Assembly: GCF_008124625.1 (NCBI RefSeq)
Contig: NZ_VNHM01000009.1
Coordinates: 1-64,000, forward strand
Source: Desulfallas thermosapovorans DSM 6562
GTDB lineage: Bacteria; Bacillota; Desulfotomaculia; Desulfotomaculales; Desulfallaceae
Length of the DNA stretch: 64,000 nt
Direction: 5' to 3'
In this document: in pieces, positions 7,183-16,253 of the stretch
Layout of the letters: each line of letters starts with the position of its first letter
Numbering within the stretch: the first letter of the stretch is position 1
Position numbers and translations under genes: made by a program
The notes under the pieces: generated by a model
Seen by the model: the letters and a program-made list of their open reading frames with translations, nothing else
Databases searched by the model: none
What the model was told of the DNA's origin: nothing

Positions 7183-8683
7183 TATCTCTTACCCCCTCGA
7201 TTAAGAGCACTTCTTTATCTTTCCATTTTAATCTGGACACCAGGAACCCGCCAACAACAATCACCGCCAGTACAAGCCACCCCATTACCAATAACGCTTC
7301 TTGGGGGTAGTTTTCATACGGTACTTTGATATCGCTAATAAGGGTCATAATGCCGGTGTAGCCCGCCACCAACGGTGTAATGATTTTAATGGAAAACACC
7401 CACCAGGAACCGGCTTTTATGTCTGAAACCGAATTGATATGATCCTGCAAAGACTTGAGTTTGAAGAACCAGCCCACCAGCAGCACCTGGATCAAACCAC
7501 CGAAAACGATACCAAAGTTGTTGGTAAAGTGGTCAACAATATCAAGAATGTATAATCCGGCACCGGTGGCGATCAGTAAACTGCAAGATGCTGCTACAGC
7601 GGTATAAATCACCGTAACCACTTTACGATCCAAGGCCAGCTTGTCCATTAAAGCGGCAATGGCAGCCTCGTTGATGGAAATCAAAGAAGTTATGCCGGCC
7701 AGGGCCAGGGCCAGGAAAAATAGCATCCCAAATAACGGAGCCACACTTCCCAAAGTGGCGATAGCTGCAGGGAAGGTGACAAAGGCCAACCCCACACCGG
7801 CACCAGCCACATCATTAACCGCCACACCCTGGGTAAAGGCCATGTGCCCCAAGATGCTGAACACGGCAATACCGGCCAGTAAACTAAAACCACAGTTGGT
7901 GAGACAAGTGGTAAAGGCGTTGCTGGTGATGTCCGATCTTTTGGGCAGGTAACTGGAATAAGTAATCATAATGGCAAAGCAAATACTTAAGTCAAAAAAG
8001 ATCTGCCCGTAGGCTGCCGTCCAAACTTTAAAATCAAATAACCTGCTGAAGTCCGGATCAAACATAAAGTTTAAGCCCGCCGCAGAACCGGGCAAGGTGG
8101 AACCACGCAATGCAATTATTACCACCATTATAAACAATGTCGGAATAAGTATCTTAGCTAGCCTTTCAATACCGCCTTTAACACCGGTGTAAATGGCAAA
8201 AAAATTGACAGCCCAGGCTATAGCTAAAGGAATTAGCAGTTGGGTTTGTATGCCACCCAGTTCAAAAGGTCCATCTGTCAGGCCCAGTACATTACCGAAG
8301 AAAAAACCAGCGGGGTCACCGGCATAACCCAGAGAAAATGAATGATAAAAGTAACTCAAGGCCCAGGCAATAACAACCACATAATAGACGGCGATAAAAA
8401 AGCACACTATTACCTGAGACCAGCCAAGCCACTCAAATTTACGATTCATTTTGGCAAAGCTTAAAGGTGCCCCACCGCGATATTTGTGACCAATGCCAAA
8501 TTCCAGAATCATGATGGGAATACCTGCAGTCAACAATGCAAATAAGTAAACAAGAAAAAATATTCCCCCGCCATTATCCGCCACCATATAGGGGAACCGC
8601 CAGATATTACCGAGGCCTACGGCGGAACCCACCGCAGCCAAGATAAAACCCATCCGGGTACCCCATTGTTCTCGTTGCACCAA
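7172..8683 (-). CDS. Sodium:solute symporter, NSS/SNF family
   Basis: 503 residues, starting at TTG 8683 with GGAGG 8 bases upstream. The first helix carries the NSS signature (REQWGTRMGFILAAVGSAVGLGNIWRFPYM), where the Gly-rich unwound part binds Na+ and substrate; NGGGIFFLVYL follows in helix 2. Twelve or so hydrophobic segments span the length, as in LeuT and MhsT. It imports an amino acid or similar zwitterion with sodium. The substrate cannot be read from sequence, but the MetS-like partner gene downstream points to hydrophobic or small amino acids. Confidence 0.9.
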   Translation of the reverse strand: MVQREQWGTRMGFILAAVGSAVGLGNIWRFPYMVADNGGGIFFLVYLFALLTAGIPIMILEFGIGHKYRGGAPLSFAKMNRKFEWLGWSQVIVCFFIAVYYVVVIAWALSYFYHSFSLGYAGDPAGFFFGNVLGLTDGPFELGGIQTQLLIPLAIAWAVNFFAIYTGVKGGIERLAKILIPTLFIMVVIIALRGSTLPGSAAGLNFMFDPDFSRLFDFKVWTAAYGQIFFDLSICFAIMITYSSYLPKRSDITSNAFTTCLTNCGFSLLAGIAVFSILGHMAFTQGVAVNDVAGAGVGLAFVTFPAAIATLGSVAPLFGMLFFLALALAGITSLISINEAAIAALMDKLALDRKVVTVIYTAVAASCSLLIATGAGLYILDIVDHFTNNFGIVFGGLIQVLLVGWFFKLKSLQDHINSVSDIKAGSWWVFSIKIITPLVAGYTGIMTLISDIKVPYENYPQEALLVMGWLVLAVIVVGGFLVSRLKWKDKEVLLIEGVRDNDR

Positions 8684-8922
8684 GCTAGTGTCCTCCTTTA
8701 CACGGGTATGGAAAAATGCCGGTCAAATATTTCCAACTAATATAGCATTTCCAACCTTGTACTACATTATCATTGGAGACGGCCAATATTTTGCCTCGAT
8801 GGTCTATGACATCTCTTGCTTCCGTTTCGCCCCCTTTGTTGCATAATATAAACACCGGCACTTCAACCATCTTACTGCAAATTTAGACACCTTTCAACAC
8901 ATTATTGCAAATTTTTTAACAT

Positions 8923-9900
8923 GGTGCCAGGCACCCAACTTATTAACTTATTGATATTGTCAAGATATTGGCAGCATCAAGCTGCTTTTATCCACCGCCA
9001 TTCAACAGTTTGTAAATAGCTGTAGCTGATATATTAATATTATCACCAATGCTTTTTAAGGTATATTTGTACTTTACCGCTTCTTTAGCATAAGCTGCTT
9101 TATATGGGACAAGATATCTTTTCCTGGAACCGCTTTTTATCAGCGCAAAGTCCGCTGGACAAACACCGGTATCCGCTAATATTTCATCAAGGCTTTTTTT
9201 AACGGATTTTTTTTGGGGCGGATTAATCTTGATCATAAATGAAGTATCGCCGACGGCATCCAGTTGATCATAATCAATATCATCTTCCTGCTCCATGAAA
9301 GATATATATTGCTTAATTGCCCTTTCCCTGTCATTTGAAAACATACCAAGCGGTAAATCTATGTCGATAAGATTGCCCTGATTGTTGCGGTAATATATAT
9401 CGCTGCTCCACCTGTATTTGTTAACATGAGAGCACATACCGGCCCGGACCGGGTTCCGGTGAACATATCTTAGCACCGCCAGGAGATACCGTTCGTTCTG
9501 AATAGGTAAAGCCTTGTAGCGACCATCAAATACATGCCCGGTGCGATTATGTTCGCGGTTATAATAGCGGCCATAGCTGCTGTTCAATAAATGCATCAAC
9601 TTGCTCAACGGCTCATCCCCCACCTGTAAAACCAGGTGGTAGTGATTACTCATAATTACATAGCCATATAGATTAAACCCGGCACAAGCTTTTCTGCCCA
9701 TAAGCTCTTGTAACAGGAACATCTTATCTTCATCCCTGTCAAATATGTATTCCCTATTGTTTCCCCGCTGTATCACATGGTATATCGCCCCGTCATACTC
9801 CACCCGCGCTCTCCTGCCCAAAAATAACACCTCCTGCTATATTTTAGCAAGAGGTGGTTTGAGTTTCAATAATAAGTTAATAAGTTGGGTGCCTGGCACC
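8923..9900. mobile_element. RAYT-type element with 30-bp perfect terminal inverted repeats
   Basis: Bases 8923-8952 and 9871-9900 are perfect 30-base inverted copies; each outer end starts with the small palindrome GGTGCC-A-GGCACC. The 978-bp unit holds only the Y1 transposase gene. The outer G at 9900 is the last base of the pilin stop codon at 9900-9902, so the element sits flush against that gene. No target duplication is seen, as expected for HUH (Y1) enzymes. Confidence 0.8.
8988..9821 (-). CDS. REP-associated tyrosine transposase (RAYT, IS200-like fold)
   Basis: 277 residues from TTG 9821, which has GGAGG 8 bases upstream. The start MGRRARVEYDGAIYHVIQRG is the classic RAYT opening; MSNHYHLVL is the HUH metal-binding motif (HxH form), and YGRYYNREHNRTGHVFDGRYK and RYVHRNPVRAGM follow as in TnpA_REP proteins. 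The C-terminal 90 residues end with an HTH-like piece (KSIGDNINISATAIYKLLNG). RAYTs are single-copy domesticated transposases that nick and move REP palindromes; here the gene is bounded by such palindromes, and related ones recur at 39.8 and 53.9 kb. Confidence 0.88.
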   Translation of the reverse strand: MGRRARVEYDGAIYHVIQRGNNREYIFDRDEDKMFLLQELMGRKACAGFNLYGYVIMSNHYHLVLQVGDEPLSKLMHLLNSSYGRYYNREHNRTGHVFDGRYKALPIQNERYLLAVLRYVHRNPVRAGMCSHVNKYRWSSDIYYRNNQGNLIDIDLPLGMFSNDRERAIKQYISFMEQEDDIDYDQLDAVGDTSFMIKINPPQKKSVKKSLDEILADTGVCPADFALIKSGSRKRYLVPYKAAYAKEAVKYKYTLKSIGDNINISATAIYKLLNGGG

Positions 9901-10301
9901 TATTCTTCTTCCCAGTTAATTGGTAAATATTCTCCACTAAGTGTTTTGCCCCCTACTGCATTCGTTGAAGTTACAATAGCCCTACCTTCTTCTATCCCGT
10001 ATTTTGCAGTACCTGGGCCGGAAGGCCATTCTTGCAAGTAATCATTTAAAGTAGTCACATCATCAGCTGCTGTTGCATCTTCAGGATATGAGCCATTAGC
10101 TGCTCGATACATCGAAATCGCACTATCAATTGTTCTCAGGTTCGCTTCAACAGCACTTCGCTCTGACTTTTCCGTTATGTTACCATACTTGGGCACCGCA
10201 ATCCCTGCCAAAATACCTATAATAACCACAACCACCATCAATTCCACCAGAGTGAAGCCTCTCCGGTTCTTCAAAGTTTTGCTAATTTTCCAAAACATCA
10301 T
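9900..10301 (-). CDS. pilA: Type IV major pilin (PilA/PilE-like)
   Basis: 133 residues from ATG 10301 (GGGGA 7 bases upstream). Basic leader ending RRG, then FTLVELMVVVVIIGILAGIAVPKY, with Glu5 of the mature protein: a textbook class IVa prepilin. The short globular part carries NLRTIDSAISMYRAANGSYP, the alpha-1 C-terminal half and following loop common to GspG-like pseudopilins and clostridial pilins. No cysteine pair is present. It is the last gene of the pilus cluster, about 160 bases after the secretin-like gene, and its stop codon touches the RAYT element. Confidence 0.85.
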   Translation of the reverse strand: MMFWKISKTLKNRRGFTLVELMVVVVIIGILAGIAVPKYGNITEKSERSAVEANLRTIDSAISMYRAANGSYPEDATAADDVTTLNDYLQEWPSGPGTAKYGIEEGRAIVTSTNAVGGKTLSGEYLPINWEEE

Positions 10302-10459
10302 TATCACATCCCCATAGAAAAATCTAAAACATGCCGTAAAACCTAAATATACCTCACCTTTGTTTTACATACCATACCACCACTGGGCGCATTGGGCATC
10401 TCTTTAATCCCTATAACACCAACCTCTACAAACCACCCCCAATCCTCATACTCACTATC

Positions 10460-11746
10460 CTAGTCTCCACCGCCTCCCGATCCACCGCCCATCTCCCCAA
10501 GCAAATCCTTCACCAGTTGCACATTATCCGGCGTTTCTTCCACCCAGAGCACGTAGGTCGGGTTTTTGCTGTCTCCCGACAGGTTGTTGGAGATACGAAA
10601 GCTGGCCAGGGATATGCCGGACAGTTCGCTGAGCAGGCTGCGCTTGGCGTTCAGGCTTTGGTATGCTCCCTCACCGCTGGCCGTGTCCACGGGTATCCTG
10701 GTTTTCTGGCGGGTGGCGTCCAGGCTGACCAGTGCGCTGCGCACCGTTGTCTCCAGGTATGGCGGGCATAACACCAGCAGTTCCCTGCCAAATTTCTCAT
10801 AGTTGTTGGTTATTGTTTTTATCTCATCACCAAAATGGAACTGGGCTAATCTTTTTGCCGCGTAACCCGCGGTGATGTTTTTCAACTGGTAAACAAACAC
10901 CTTTTGCTCAACCGAGGCCTGGCCATCAAGATCGTTCACCAGGGTTGTGATTTCCTCCCAGCGGGGGAATAGCTCGCTGTCGAACACCATGAGACGGTTA
11001 TCCAACTGCACGTAGCGTTTTAGTTCAATGCCGATGCTTTTTAGCAGTTCCACGGCCCGGTCCGTGGGTATCTGGTGCAGGGTGAGGATTTTATAGTCCA
11101 GGGATAGCCGGCTGTCCTCGGTGTCCACGGTATAAATCAGTTCCCGTACCTTTTTCAACACCTGGGCGGTGCCCTGGACCCAGATCAATCTCTGGTTGGT
11201 ATCCACGGTAATGCTGACTTGCTCCACACCCAAAGCACCAATAAGTTCCTTTATTGTCTCCGCCGGTACGTGATAGAGGCTAAACCTGGTCAGGATCATC
11301 TGGTCGAAAAAGTTTTGCTGCAGGACACCAGGGGTACCCACCACCATTATTTGACCGTTTTGCAAGTAGGTCAGCCCCTGGCCGCCAATAATCAGTTCCA
11401 TGGCCTGCAGGAGGGTGATATTGTCCGCGCTGAAGTTAATTTCCACAGGTTCGGTGTCGACCAGTATAATATCCACGCCCATTTTTATGGCCAAGGCGGA
11501 TAACACATCCCGGATGTCCACGCCCCTGAAATCCACAGATATCCTGTCATTGTTTATTTTATAGGTTGAGGATGCCGTTGCAGTAATACTGTCCCCGGCA
11601 CCGTCAACAGTGCCTGTTCCGTCAGCCAGAACCGGGCAGGCAAAATACAGCAGAGAGGTAACCAGCACTGTTACAGATATTTTATTAATTAATTTCCTGC
11701 ATTTATTAAAGCAATGATTACTGTAATGGTGTTTATTATCGTTCAT
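10460..11746 (-). CDS. PilQ-like protein with secretin N-domains but no pore domain
   Basis: 428 residues. A signal peptide (hydrophobic stretch about 24-40, cleavage near Ala-Asp at 40) is followed by an STN/AMIN-like short domain (DRISVDFRGVDIRDVLSALA, about 70-130) and two or more secretin N (KH-like) repeats (FSLYHVPAETIKELIGAL; YKILTLHQIPTDRAVELLKS; VFVYQLKNITAGYAAKRLAQ). It ends in a Gly-rich tail at residue 428, without the C-terminal beta-barrel domain and its VPLLGDIPLLG-like motif. The start overlaps the PilP-like gene by 4 bases. It probably acts as an extracytoplasmic alignment or peptidoglycan-contact protein. Its presence without a pore fits a single-membrane cell. Confidence 0.75.
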   Translation of the reverse strand: MNDNKHHYSNHCFNKCRKLINKISVTVLVTSLLYFACPVLADGTGTVDGAGDSITATASSTYKINNDRISVDFRGVDIRDVLSALAIKMGVDIILVDTEPVEINFSADNITLLQAMELIIGGQGLTYLQNGQIMVVGTPGVLQQNFFDQMILTRFSLYHVPAETIKELIGALGVEQVSITVDTNQRLIWVQGTAQVLKKVRELIYTVDTEDSRLSLDYKILTLHQIPTDRAVELLKSIGIELKRYVQLDNRLMVFDSELFPRWEEITTLVNDLDGQASVEQKVFVYQLKNITAGYAAKRLAQFHFGDEIKTITNNYEKFGRELLVLCPPYLETTVRSALVSLDATRQKTRIPVDTASGEGAYQSLNAKRSLLSELSGISLASFRISNNLSGDSKNPTYVLWVEETPDNVQLVKDLLGEMGGGSGGGGD

Positions 11747-12525
11747 TTCTCCCCACCTTCTTTATCCGCCAATTCCGGTGACCGGTTATCCCCCCGTCCA
11801 TCAGTCTGGCGATCCCGGGCTATTGTCTCCCTGTCTGAATCCCAGGACGCCTGCACCGCCGGAGGTGTTTCCTCCGGCTCCGACGCTGTCCTGCTTTCCT
11901 CCCCGGTATCCTTTGCGGACCCCGGCCCGGTTTCCCCCTGATCCGTTTCCGCCTGACCGGTTGTTGATTGATAAGCCGGTGGTTGACTGGTATTTGATTG
12001 ACTGGTTGTTTTTTTATCCGGGGTAGTTTTGGGAGTTAAATCCTTGACCCGCCCGTTAAATTCCAATTGCACTTTATGCACGCCGTTTTTTAAAATTACC
12101 GCACCGCTTTTTATTTCCTCCACCGTCCAGCCGCCTTCCATTTCATCCCCCGGGCCGACCACGTAGGCGTTAGTGCCCGATTCAATGATGGCCAGATTAC
12201 CACCGCTGCCACCCGTTATGATCCCCTTGAGCATCATACCTCTACTGAAGGGATCCCGAATCTCCCGGTTGTCCTCCAACTTACGGCTGGTATCCGGTAA
12301 ATATGTGCTGAGGGCTCCTGGTTCCGGACTGCTGGTAGTTTCGCCGCCGGTTTGCGGCTGAAGCTGCTCACCCTGGCTTTGTTTAATAAAGTCCTGGTTT
12401 AATTTAAAAAGTGCGGCCAGCACCATTAAACCCACCAAAAACAAAACGCCGGCGATGATGACTTGTTTTTTGTTGTTTAACACATATTGGGCTATTTGTT
12501 CCCGGTTAATGTTGATTTTAGCCAT
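11743..12525 (-). CDS. PilP/GspC-like inner-membrane protein
   Basis: 260 residues from ATG 12525 (AGGG 6 bases upstream; another ATG at 12531 sits on that site). One membrane helix near residues 20-42 (KKQVIIAGVLFLVGLMVLAA) is followed by a linker and a compact beta domain at about 90-165 (DPFSRGMMLKGIITG, AIIESGTNAYVVGPGDEM, GWTVEEIKSGAVIL), the HR-domain pattern shared by PilP and GspC. The last 90 residues are low-complexity Thr/Ser/Gln/Pro/Glu. In the operon it sits where pilP normally lies, between pilO and the pilQ-like gene, so it should link PilN/PilO to the extracellular side. Confidence 0.65.
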   Translation of the reverse strand: MAKININREQIAQYVLNNKKQVIIAGVLFLVGLMVLAALFKLNQDFIKQSQGEQLQPQTGGETTSSPEPGALSTYLPDTSRKLEDNREIRDPFSRGMMLKGIITGGSGGNLAIIESGTNAYVVGPGDEMEGGWTVEEIKSGAVILKNGVHKVQLEFNGRVKDLTPKTTPDKKTTSQSNTSQPPAYQSTTGQAETDQGETGPGSAKDTGEESRTASEPEETPPAVQASWDSDRETIARDRQTDGRGDNRSPELADKEGGEK

Positions 12526-12578
12526 GGGCATCCCTGTAATGCTCCTTCCCCTTGCACAAGATGTTTACACCAAACCCC

Positions 12579-13109
12579 CTAATCAGCATAAAAGGCAGTG
12601 GCGGTTATATCCGCTCTGATAACGGGCGATAACTGATCACCCCCGCTCATGGTAAATTCCTCTATACGCAGTGCCCGGCCGCCGTTTTGCAGGTGGTTCA
12701 ACATGTCCAACATACCGCGATAATTTGCCGTTAAGGCAATGTTAACAGGCATTTCCACATATTTATCCCGGGACACCCGCGCGCCAAATTGTACTTGCAA
12801 CAAATTGCTGCCCGTGCTGGCGGCATAATTGCTGATATCATTGATTAACACATCCTCCCCGGGGGTTTCGGGAATGGCATTTTGGAGACCGGTCAGATAA
12901 CGACGCATTTCAGAAGCCTGACTTTTCAGTGCCGTTAATTCCTGATAGGACATGCGGGTCCGGTTCAACAAAGCCCTCTCCCGGGCTATGTCCGCATACC
13001 CGGTTTTCAATGCGGACAGCTGGTTATATAGCAAAAACAACATCAAAACCATGGCGGCAGTTCCTAAAGCAATGGCCAGTGTTTCCTCCCGGGCGCGTTT
13101 TGGTTTGGT
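12579..13109 (-). CDS. pilO: Type IV pilus assembly protein PilO
   Basis: 176 residues from GTG 13109, preceded by GGGGAGG at about 11 bases; a GTG at 13154 would overlap pilN by 35 bases and has no ribosome site. A short cytoplasmic basic stretch (KPKRAREE), one membrane helix (LAIALGTAAMVLMLFLLYNQ), a coiled-coil region to about residue 95 and a ferredoxin-like periplasmic domain are the PilO build. PilO forms heterodimers with PilN to hold the pilus machine in register. Its ribosome site overlaps the 3' end of pilN. Confidence 0.82.
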   Translation of the reverse strand, partial: TKPKRAREETLAIALGTAAMVLMLFLLYNQLSALKTGYADIARERALLNRTRMSYQELTALKSQASEMRRYLTGLQNAIPETPGEDVLINDISNYAASTGSNLLQVQFGARVSRDKYVEMPVNIALTANYRGMLDMLNHLQNGGRALRIEEFTMSGGDQLSPVIRADITATAFYAD

Positions 13110-13119
13110 CACTGTCTCA

Positions 13120-13860
13120 TCACCCTCCCCGGCTGTTTTTAGGCCCCGGGTCACCGGTATTTTGGACGGTCACCACCTGGGCTGTAATCTCGAACCGAAT
13201 CACCGGCTCCCCGTGCAATTGCTCTCTAGAGGAAAACTGGCAGTTAACTCCGGCCAGTTCCGGCATTTGGCGTATTTGCTCCAGCCATTGGGTCACTGCG
13301 CCGTAGTCCAGGGCATATCCCCTGATGGTCAGCTCGCCGCCGGGCCTAGGTTCGGGCCGGGCAGTCCCGGCTCCGTCCTGGATGCCCTGTATATTTTGGG
13401 CCAAATTTTTAGCGTCCTCAACCAGCTTCTCCACAGACTGGCCGGCTGCCGTGCTGCTGTTTCCAGAAGCATGACCTTGCTTGTCATCGTTTTTGCCAGT
13501 AAAAGAAAGATCTGTCAGCCATACATTTAAAGGTATGTTAAGCCCTATATTTTCAAAAATAGACGCCCACCGCGGAGATACGCCAACAGCCTCCTTAATT
13601 AAATCTTCGGCCTGCCGCACCTGATTCTGCAGCTGGGCATACTGTTGCAAGGCGGGAAATTTGTTTTCCAGCTCCACGCGCTCCTGCTGCAGCCGGGCCA
13701 ACTCCGCCTGTACCTGCAACGTGGCCAGCCAAAGGGCGCCGTAAACCACTATAAAAACTGCCAGCACGGCACCGGCCAGCGCCAGCGCAACACGTCTTTT
13801 TTGCTGGCGCTCCCTGTGGGCCCGTATTTCCGGGGGCAGTAAATTAATTCTGATATACAA
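13120..13860 (-). CDS. pilN: Type IV pilus assembly protein PilN
   Basis: 246 residues from TTG 13860 (GGAGG 8 bases upstream, inside the pilM end). The opening MYIRINLLPPEIRAHRERQQ is the conserved cytoplasmic motif by which PilN binds PilM (INLLP). One membrane helix (LALAGAVLAVFIVVYGALWL), a coiled coil (about 55-90) and a periplasmic domain with a Ser/Asp/Lys-rich insertion near 125-150 follow. The insertion makes it somewhat longer than typical 180-200-residue PilN proteins. It couples PilM to PilO. Confidence 0.88.
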   Translation of the reverse strand: MYIRINLLPPEIRAHRERQQKRRVALALAGAVLAVFIVVYGALWLATLQVQAELARLQQERVELENKFPALQQYAQLQNQVRQAEDLIKEAVGVSPRWASIFENIGLNIPLNVWLTDLSFTGKNDDKQGHASGNSSTAAGQSVEKLVEDAKNLAQNIQGIQDGAGTARPEPRPGGELTIRGYALDYGAVTQWLEQIRQMPELAGVNCQFSSREQLHGEPVIRFEITAQVVTVQNTGDPGPKNSRGG

Positions 13861-13863
13861 CCG

Positions 13864-14952
13864 CTAATCCTCCAGTCCACGCAGGGCCAGACCGATACAA
13901 ACGGCAAAGTCCGGCCCATTGTACTGCATATCCACACCCTTACCCCGGGCTGAACCTTTGATATTGACCAGCGGGTCAACAATCTCCACCGGCACCTCTA
14001 TTTCCGCCTGCAAAAATTCGGGCAGGCCCGCCACTCGCGCGCCCCGGCCGCTGACAATCACCCCATCCACCACCACTGTACCGGTCTGGGACATATAATA
14101 ACCGATGGAAGAGCGTATTTCATTGGCCAGAGCCAATTCCCATTCGCCTGTGGCTCTGACAGGCCACTGTTCTGTGCCATGGGGTTCCCCGGTCACGGTC
14201 AATTTTATATTGGGTATCCCCCCATCTTGCTTGGCCGCAGCCGCCTGGCTCGCTGTTTCCAGCAGCTCGTCCAGCGGCCTGTCCAATTCCCGGGCGTAGG
14301 TTTTAAGGGAATGGGGTATTACCCGGGCAAAGCGGGGCACACCACCAGCCACCAGCTGCAGCATAGTGAGCCCGTTGGATATATCCACCAGCAGCAGCGA
14401 CTCCTCTTCCAGCCGCCGGCCGGGTAGCGTACGCAAAAGAGCCAGTGCGGAGGTGTCCACCACCCGGGGCATTAAGGTCGCCCTTTGCAAGGCCTCCAGG
14501 CTTTTGTCCAGCAAATCCCGTCTGGCCGCCACCAGCAGTATTTGCAATTGCGGCCCGTGTTCACCTTCCACTTCACCCAGCACCGAGAAATCAAAAACCA
14601 GTTCTTCCAGGGGTATGGGGAAATATTCCCCGGCTTGAAAGCGCAGTGCCCGCTCCAATTTGTTATCGGGTATTTTAGGGAAGTTGGCCAGCCGCATCAT
14701 CACACCCTGGTTGGATATACCCAGCACCACATCGCGACTGTTAATTCGGAATTTGCCCCATAACTCCTCCAGCGCGCGGGCAACCGCATCAACATCATTG
14801 ACCACGCCTTCGGACACAGCGTCTTCCGGTATAGCTATTTCCCCCGCTGTCAACAGGGTAGGGGCATGTTTATCGCCACTTAAAGCTACGACCCGGACTA
14901 CCCCCGTGTCCAGTTCCAAACCCACCGCGCCGGATGTCTTAAAAAATCCCAT
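13864..14952 (-). CDS. pilM: Type IV pilus assembly ATPase-fold protein PilM
   Basis: 362 residues with the actin-like PilM/FtsA fold: GLELDTGVVRVVALSG phosphate-1 loop near the N-terminus, DVVLGISNQGVMMRLANFPKIPDNKLERALRFQ in the next part, LLVDISNGLTMLQLV as phosphate-2 loop and GVIVSGRGARVAGLPEFL as the adenosine-binding stretch. PilM is a cytoplasmic ring protein that recruits PilN through its INLLP peptide. GGGAG lies 13 bases before the ATG, rather far. It stands between pilC and pilN, the usual Firmicute order. Confidence 0.9.
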   Translation of the reverse strand: MGFFKTSGAVGLELDTGVVRVVALSGDKHAPTLLTAGEIAIPEDAVSEGVVNDVDAVARALEELWGKFRINSRDVVLGISNQGVMMRLANFPKIPDNKLERALRFQAGEYFPIPLEELVFDFSVLGEVEGEHGPQLQILLVAARRDLLDKSLEALQRATLMPRVVDTSALALLRTLPGRRLEEESLLLVDISNGLTMLQLVAGGVPRFARVIPHSLKTYARELDRPLDELLETASQAAAAKQDGGIPNIKLTVTGEPHGTEQWPVRATGEWELALANEIRSSIGYYMSQTGTVVVDGVIVSGRGARVAGLPEFLQAEIEVPVEIVDPLVNIKGSARGKGVDMQYNGPDFAVCIGLALRGLED

Positions 14953-14980
14953 CGGCAGCCATCAACTCCCTTGTCAGACG

Positions 14981-16189
14981 TTAAAAACCCGTGGAGGTTA
15001 TGGCGGTAAAAATAGGCAGGTAGATGGCAATTACCATACCGCCAATAATAGTGCCAACCACGATAAGCAGCACCGGCTCCAAAAGCGAAGTAAGCCCCTT
15101 GGTGGTGGTGGCCACTTCTTCTTCATAAAAATCGGCCACCTTGCCCAGTAGCCCGGACAACTCACCGGTTTCCTCACCTATGGCCACCATATTAACCAGC
15201 ATGGGCGGGAAAAAACCACTTTTTGCAAGCAGCATGGCAATGCCCCGCCCTTCCTGGAGTCCCACCCCGGTTTGCTGCACCGCTTTGGTGATTTGCCTGC
15301 TGCCTGTAGCCGGGCCGGCCGTCTCCAACGCCTGTAAAACCGGGATCCCCCCGGCCAGCAGTGTGGACAGAGTACGGGAAAAATTGGCCACCGCCGCCTT
15401 CTTGAGCAGATCGCCAAACACAGGCAGCCGGAATTTAACCCGCTCCCACATGTTTTTACCCGCCTCGCTGGCCAGGTAAAAACGCAACCCCAGCACGGCG
15501 GCGATAAACAACAATATATGTATATACCAGTAGGCACGCAGGGAATTGCTCATGGCCATGACTATTAAGGTGGGCAGGGGAAGGGAGGTGCCGGGTGGGA
15601 AAAACCCAATGAAAATGGGCACCACAAACAACAACATGGCCAGCACGACAAAAAAGGCAAAAAGCACCACGACAGTGGGATAAAAGGTGGCGGCACGTAT
15701 GTTATCCCGCAGTGTTTTATTACGTTCCAGTTGGTCGGCAAGACGCTTCAGCATTTCTTCCATGGCACCGCCCACTTCCCCGGCCCTGATCATGTCCACG
15801 AACATGGGAGAAAACACATTGGGGTACGCCCGCAGCGATTCGGACAAACTCATACCCCCCTCCACATTGCGCGCGATTTCGCCCACTATGCTGCGCAATG
15901 CGGGGTTGGTGCTTTGTTCCCTTAAAGTGTATAAACAGCGGGTTAGTGGTATACCGGCTGATATCATGGCCGCTAGCTGGCGGCTGAAAAAAGTTATATC
16001 CCTTATTTTTACTTTGCGCTGGCCGCTCAAAACCTTTTTTAAAGGAGATTCGGTAACCTCGGCCATATCAACAACGGTGTAGCCCATTTTACGGAGCCGG
16101 CCAATGGCTACCTGCTCATGCTCGGCCTCCAATTTGCCGTGTACCGGTACCCCGGCATTATCAAACGCCTCGTAAGCATACATGGGCAT
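14981..16189 (-). CDS. pilC: Type IV pilus inner-membrane platform protein PilC (GspF family)
   Basis: 402 residues from ATG 16189 (AAGGA 7 bases upstream), which gives the expected start MPMYAYEAFDNAGVPVHG. Two T2SF repeats are present: FFSRQLAAMISAGIPLTRCL (first) and FSRTLSTLLAGGIPVLQAL (second), each followed by an EVGG/EETGEL segment and a hydrophobic hairpin. Three membrane helices lie at about 170-190, 215-240 and 372-395. PilC is the membrane platform turned by PilB and PilT during pilus extension and retraction. Directly downstream of pilT. Confidence 0.92.
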   Translation of the reverse strand: MPMYAYEAFDNAGVPVHGKLEAEHEQVAIGRLRKMGYTVVDMAEVTESPLKKVLSGQRKVKIRDITFFSRQLAAMISAGIPLTRCLYTLREQSTNPALRSIVGEIARNVEGGMSLSESLRAYPNVFSPMFVDMIRAGEVGGAMEEMLKRLADQLERNKTLRDNIRAATFYPTVVVLFAFFVVLAMLLFVVPIFIGFFPPGTSLPLPTLIVMAMSNSLRAYWYIHILLFIAAVLGLRFYLASEAGKNMWERVKFRLPVFGDLLKKAAVANFSRTLSTLLAGGIPVLQALETAGPATGSRQITKAVQQTGVGLQEGRGIAMLLAKSGFFPPMLVNMVAIGEETGELSGLLGKVADFYEEEVATTTKGLTSLLEPVLLIVVGTIIGGMVIAIYLPIFTAITSTGF

Positions 16190-16253
16190 ATTATCTTCCT
16201 TCCCTCCGTTGTGATCAAAATAACGCCGGAACAATCGCCGGGACCATCAACAA

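Noticed and set aside
8685-8870. 61-codon open frame directly upstream of the symporter gene.
   Set aside because: No recognisable family, weak ribosome site, and it covers the symporter's own ribosome site. A leader peptide cannot be excluded.
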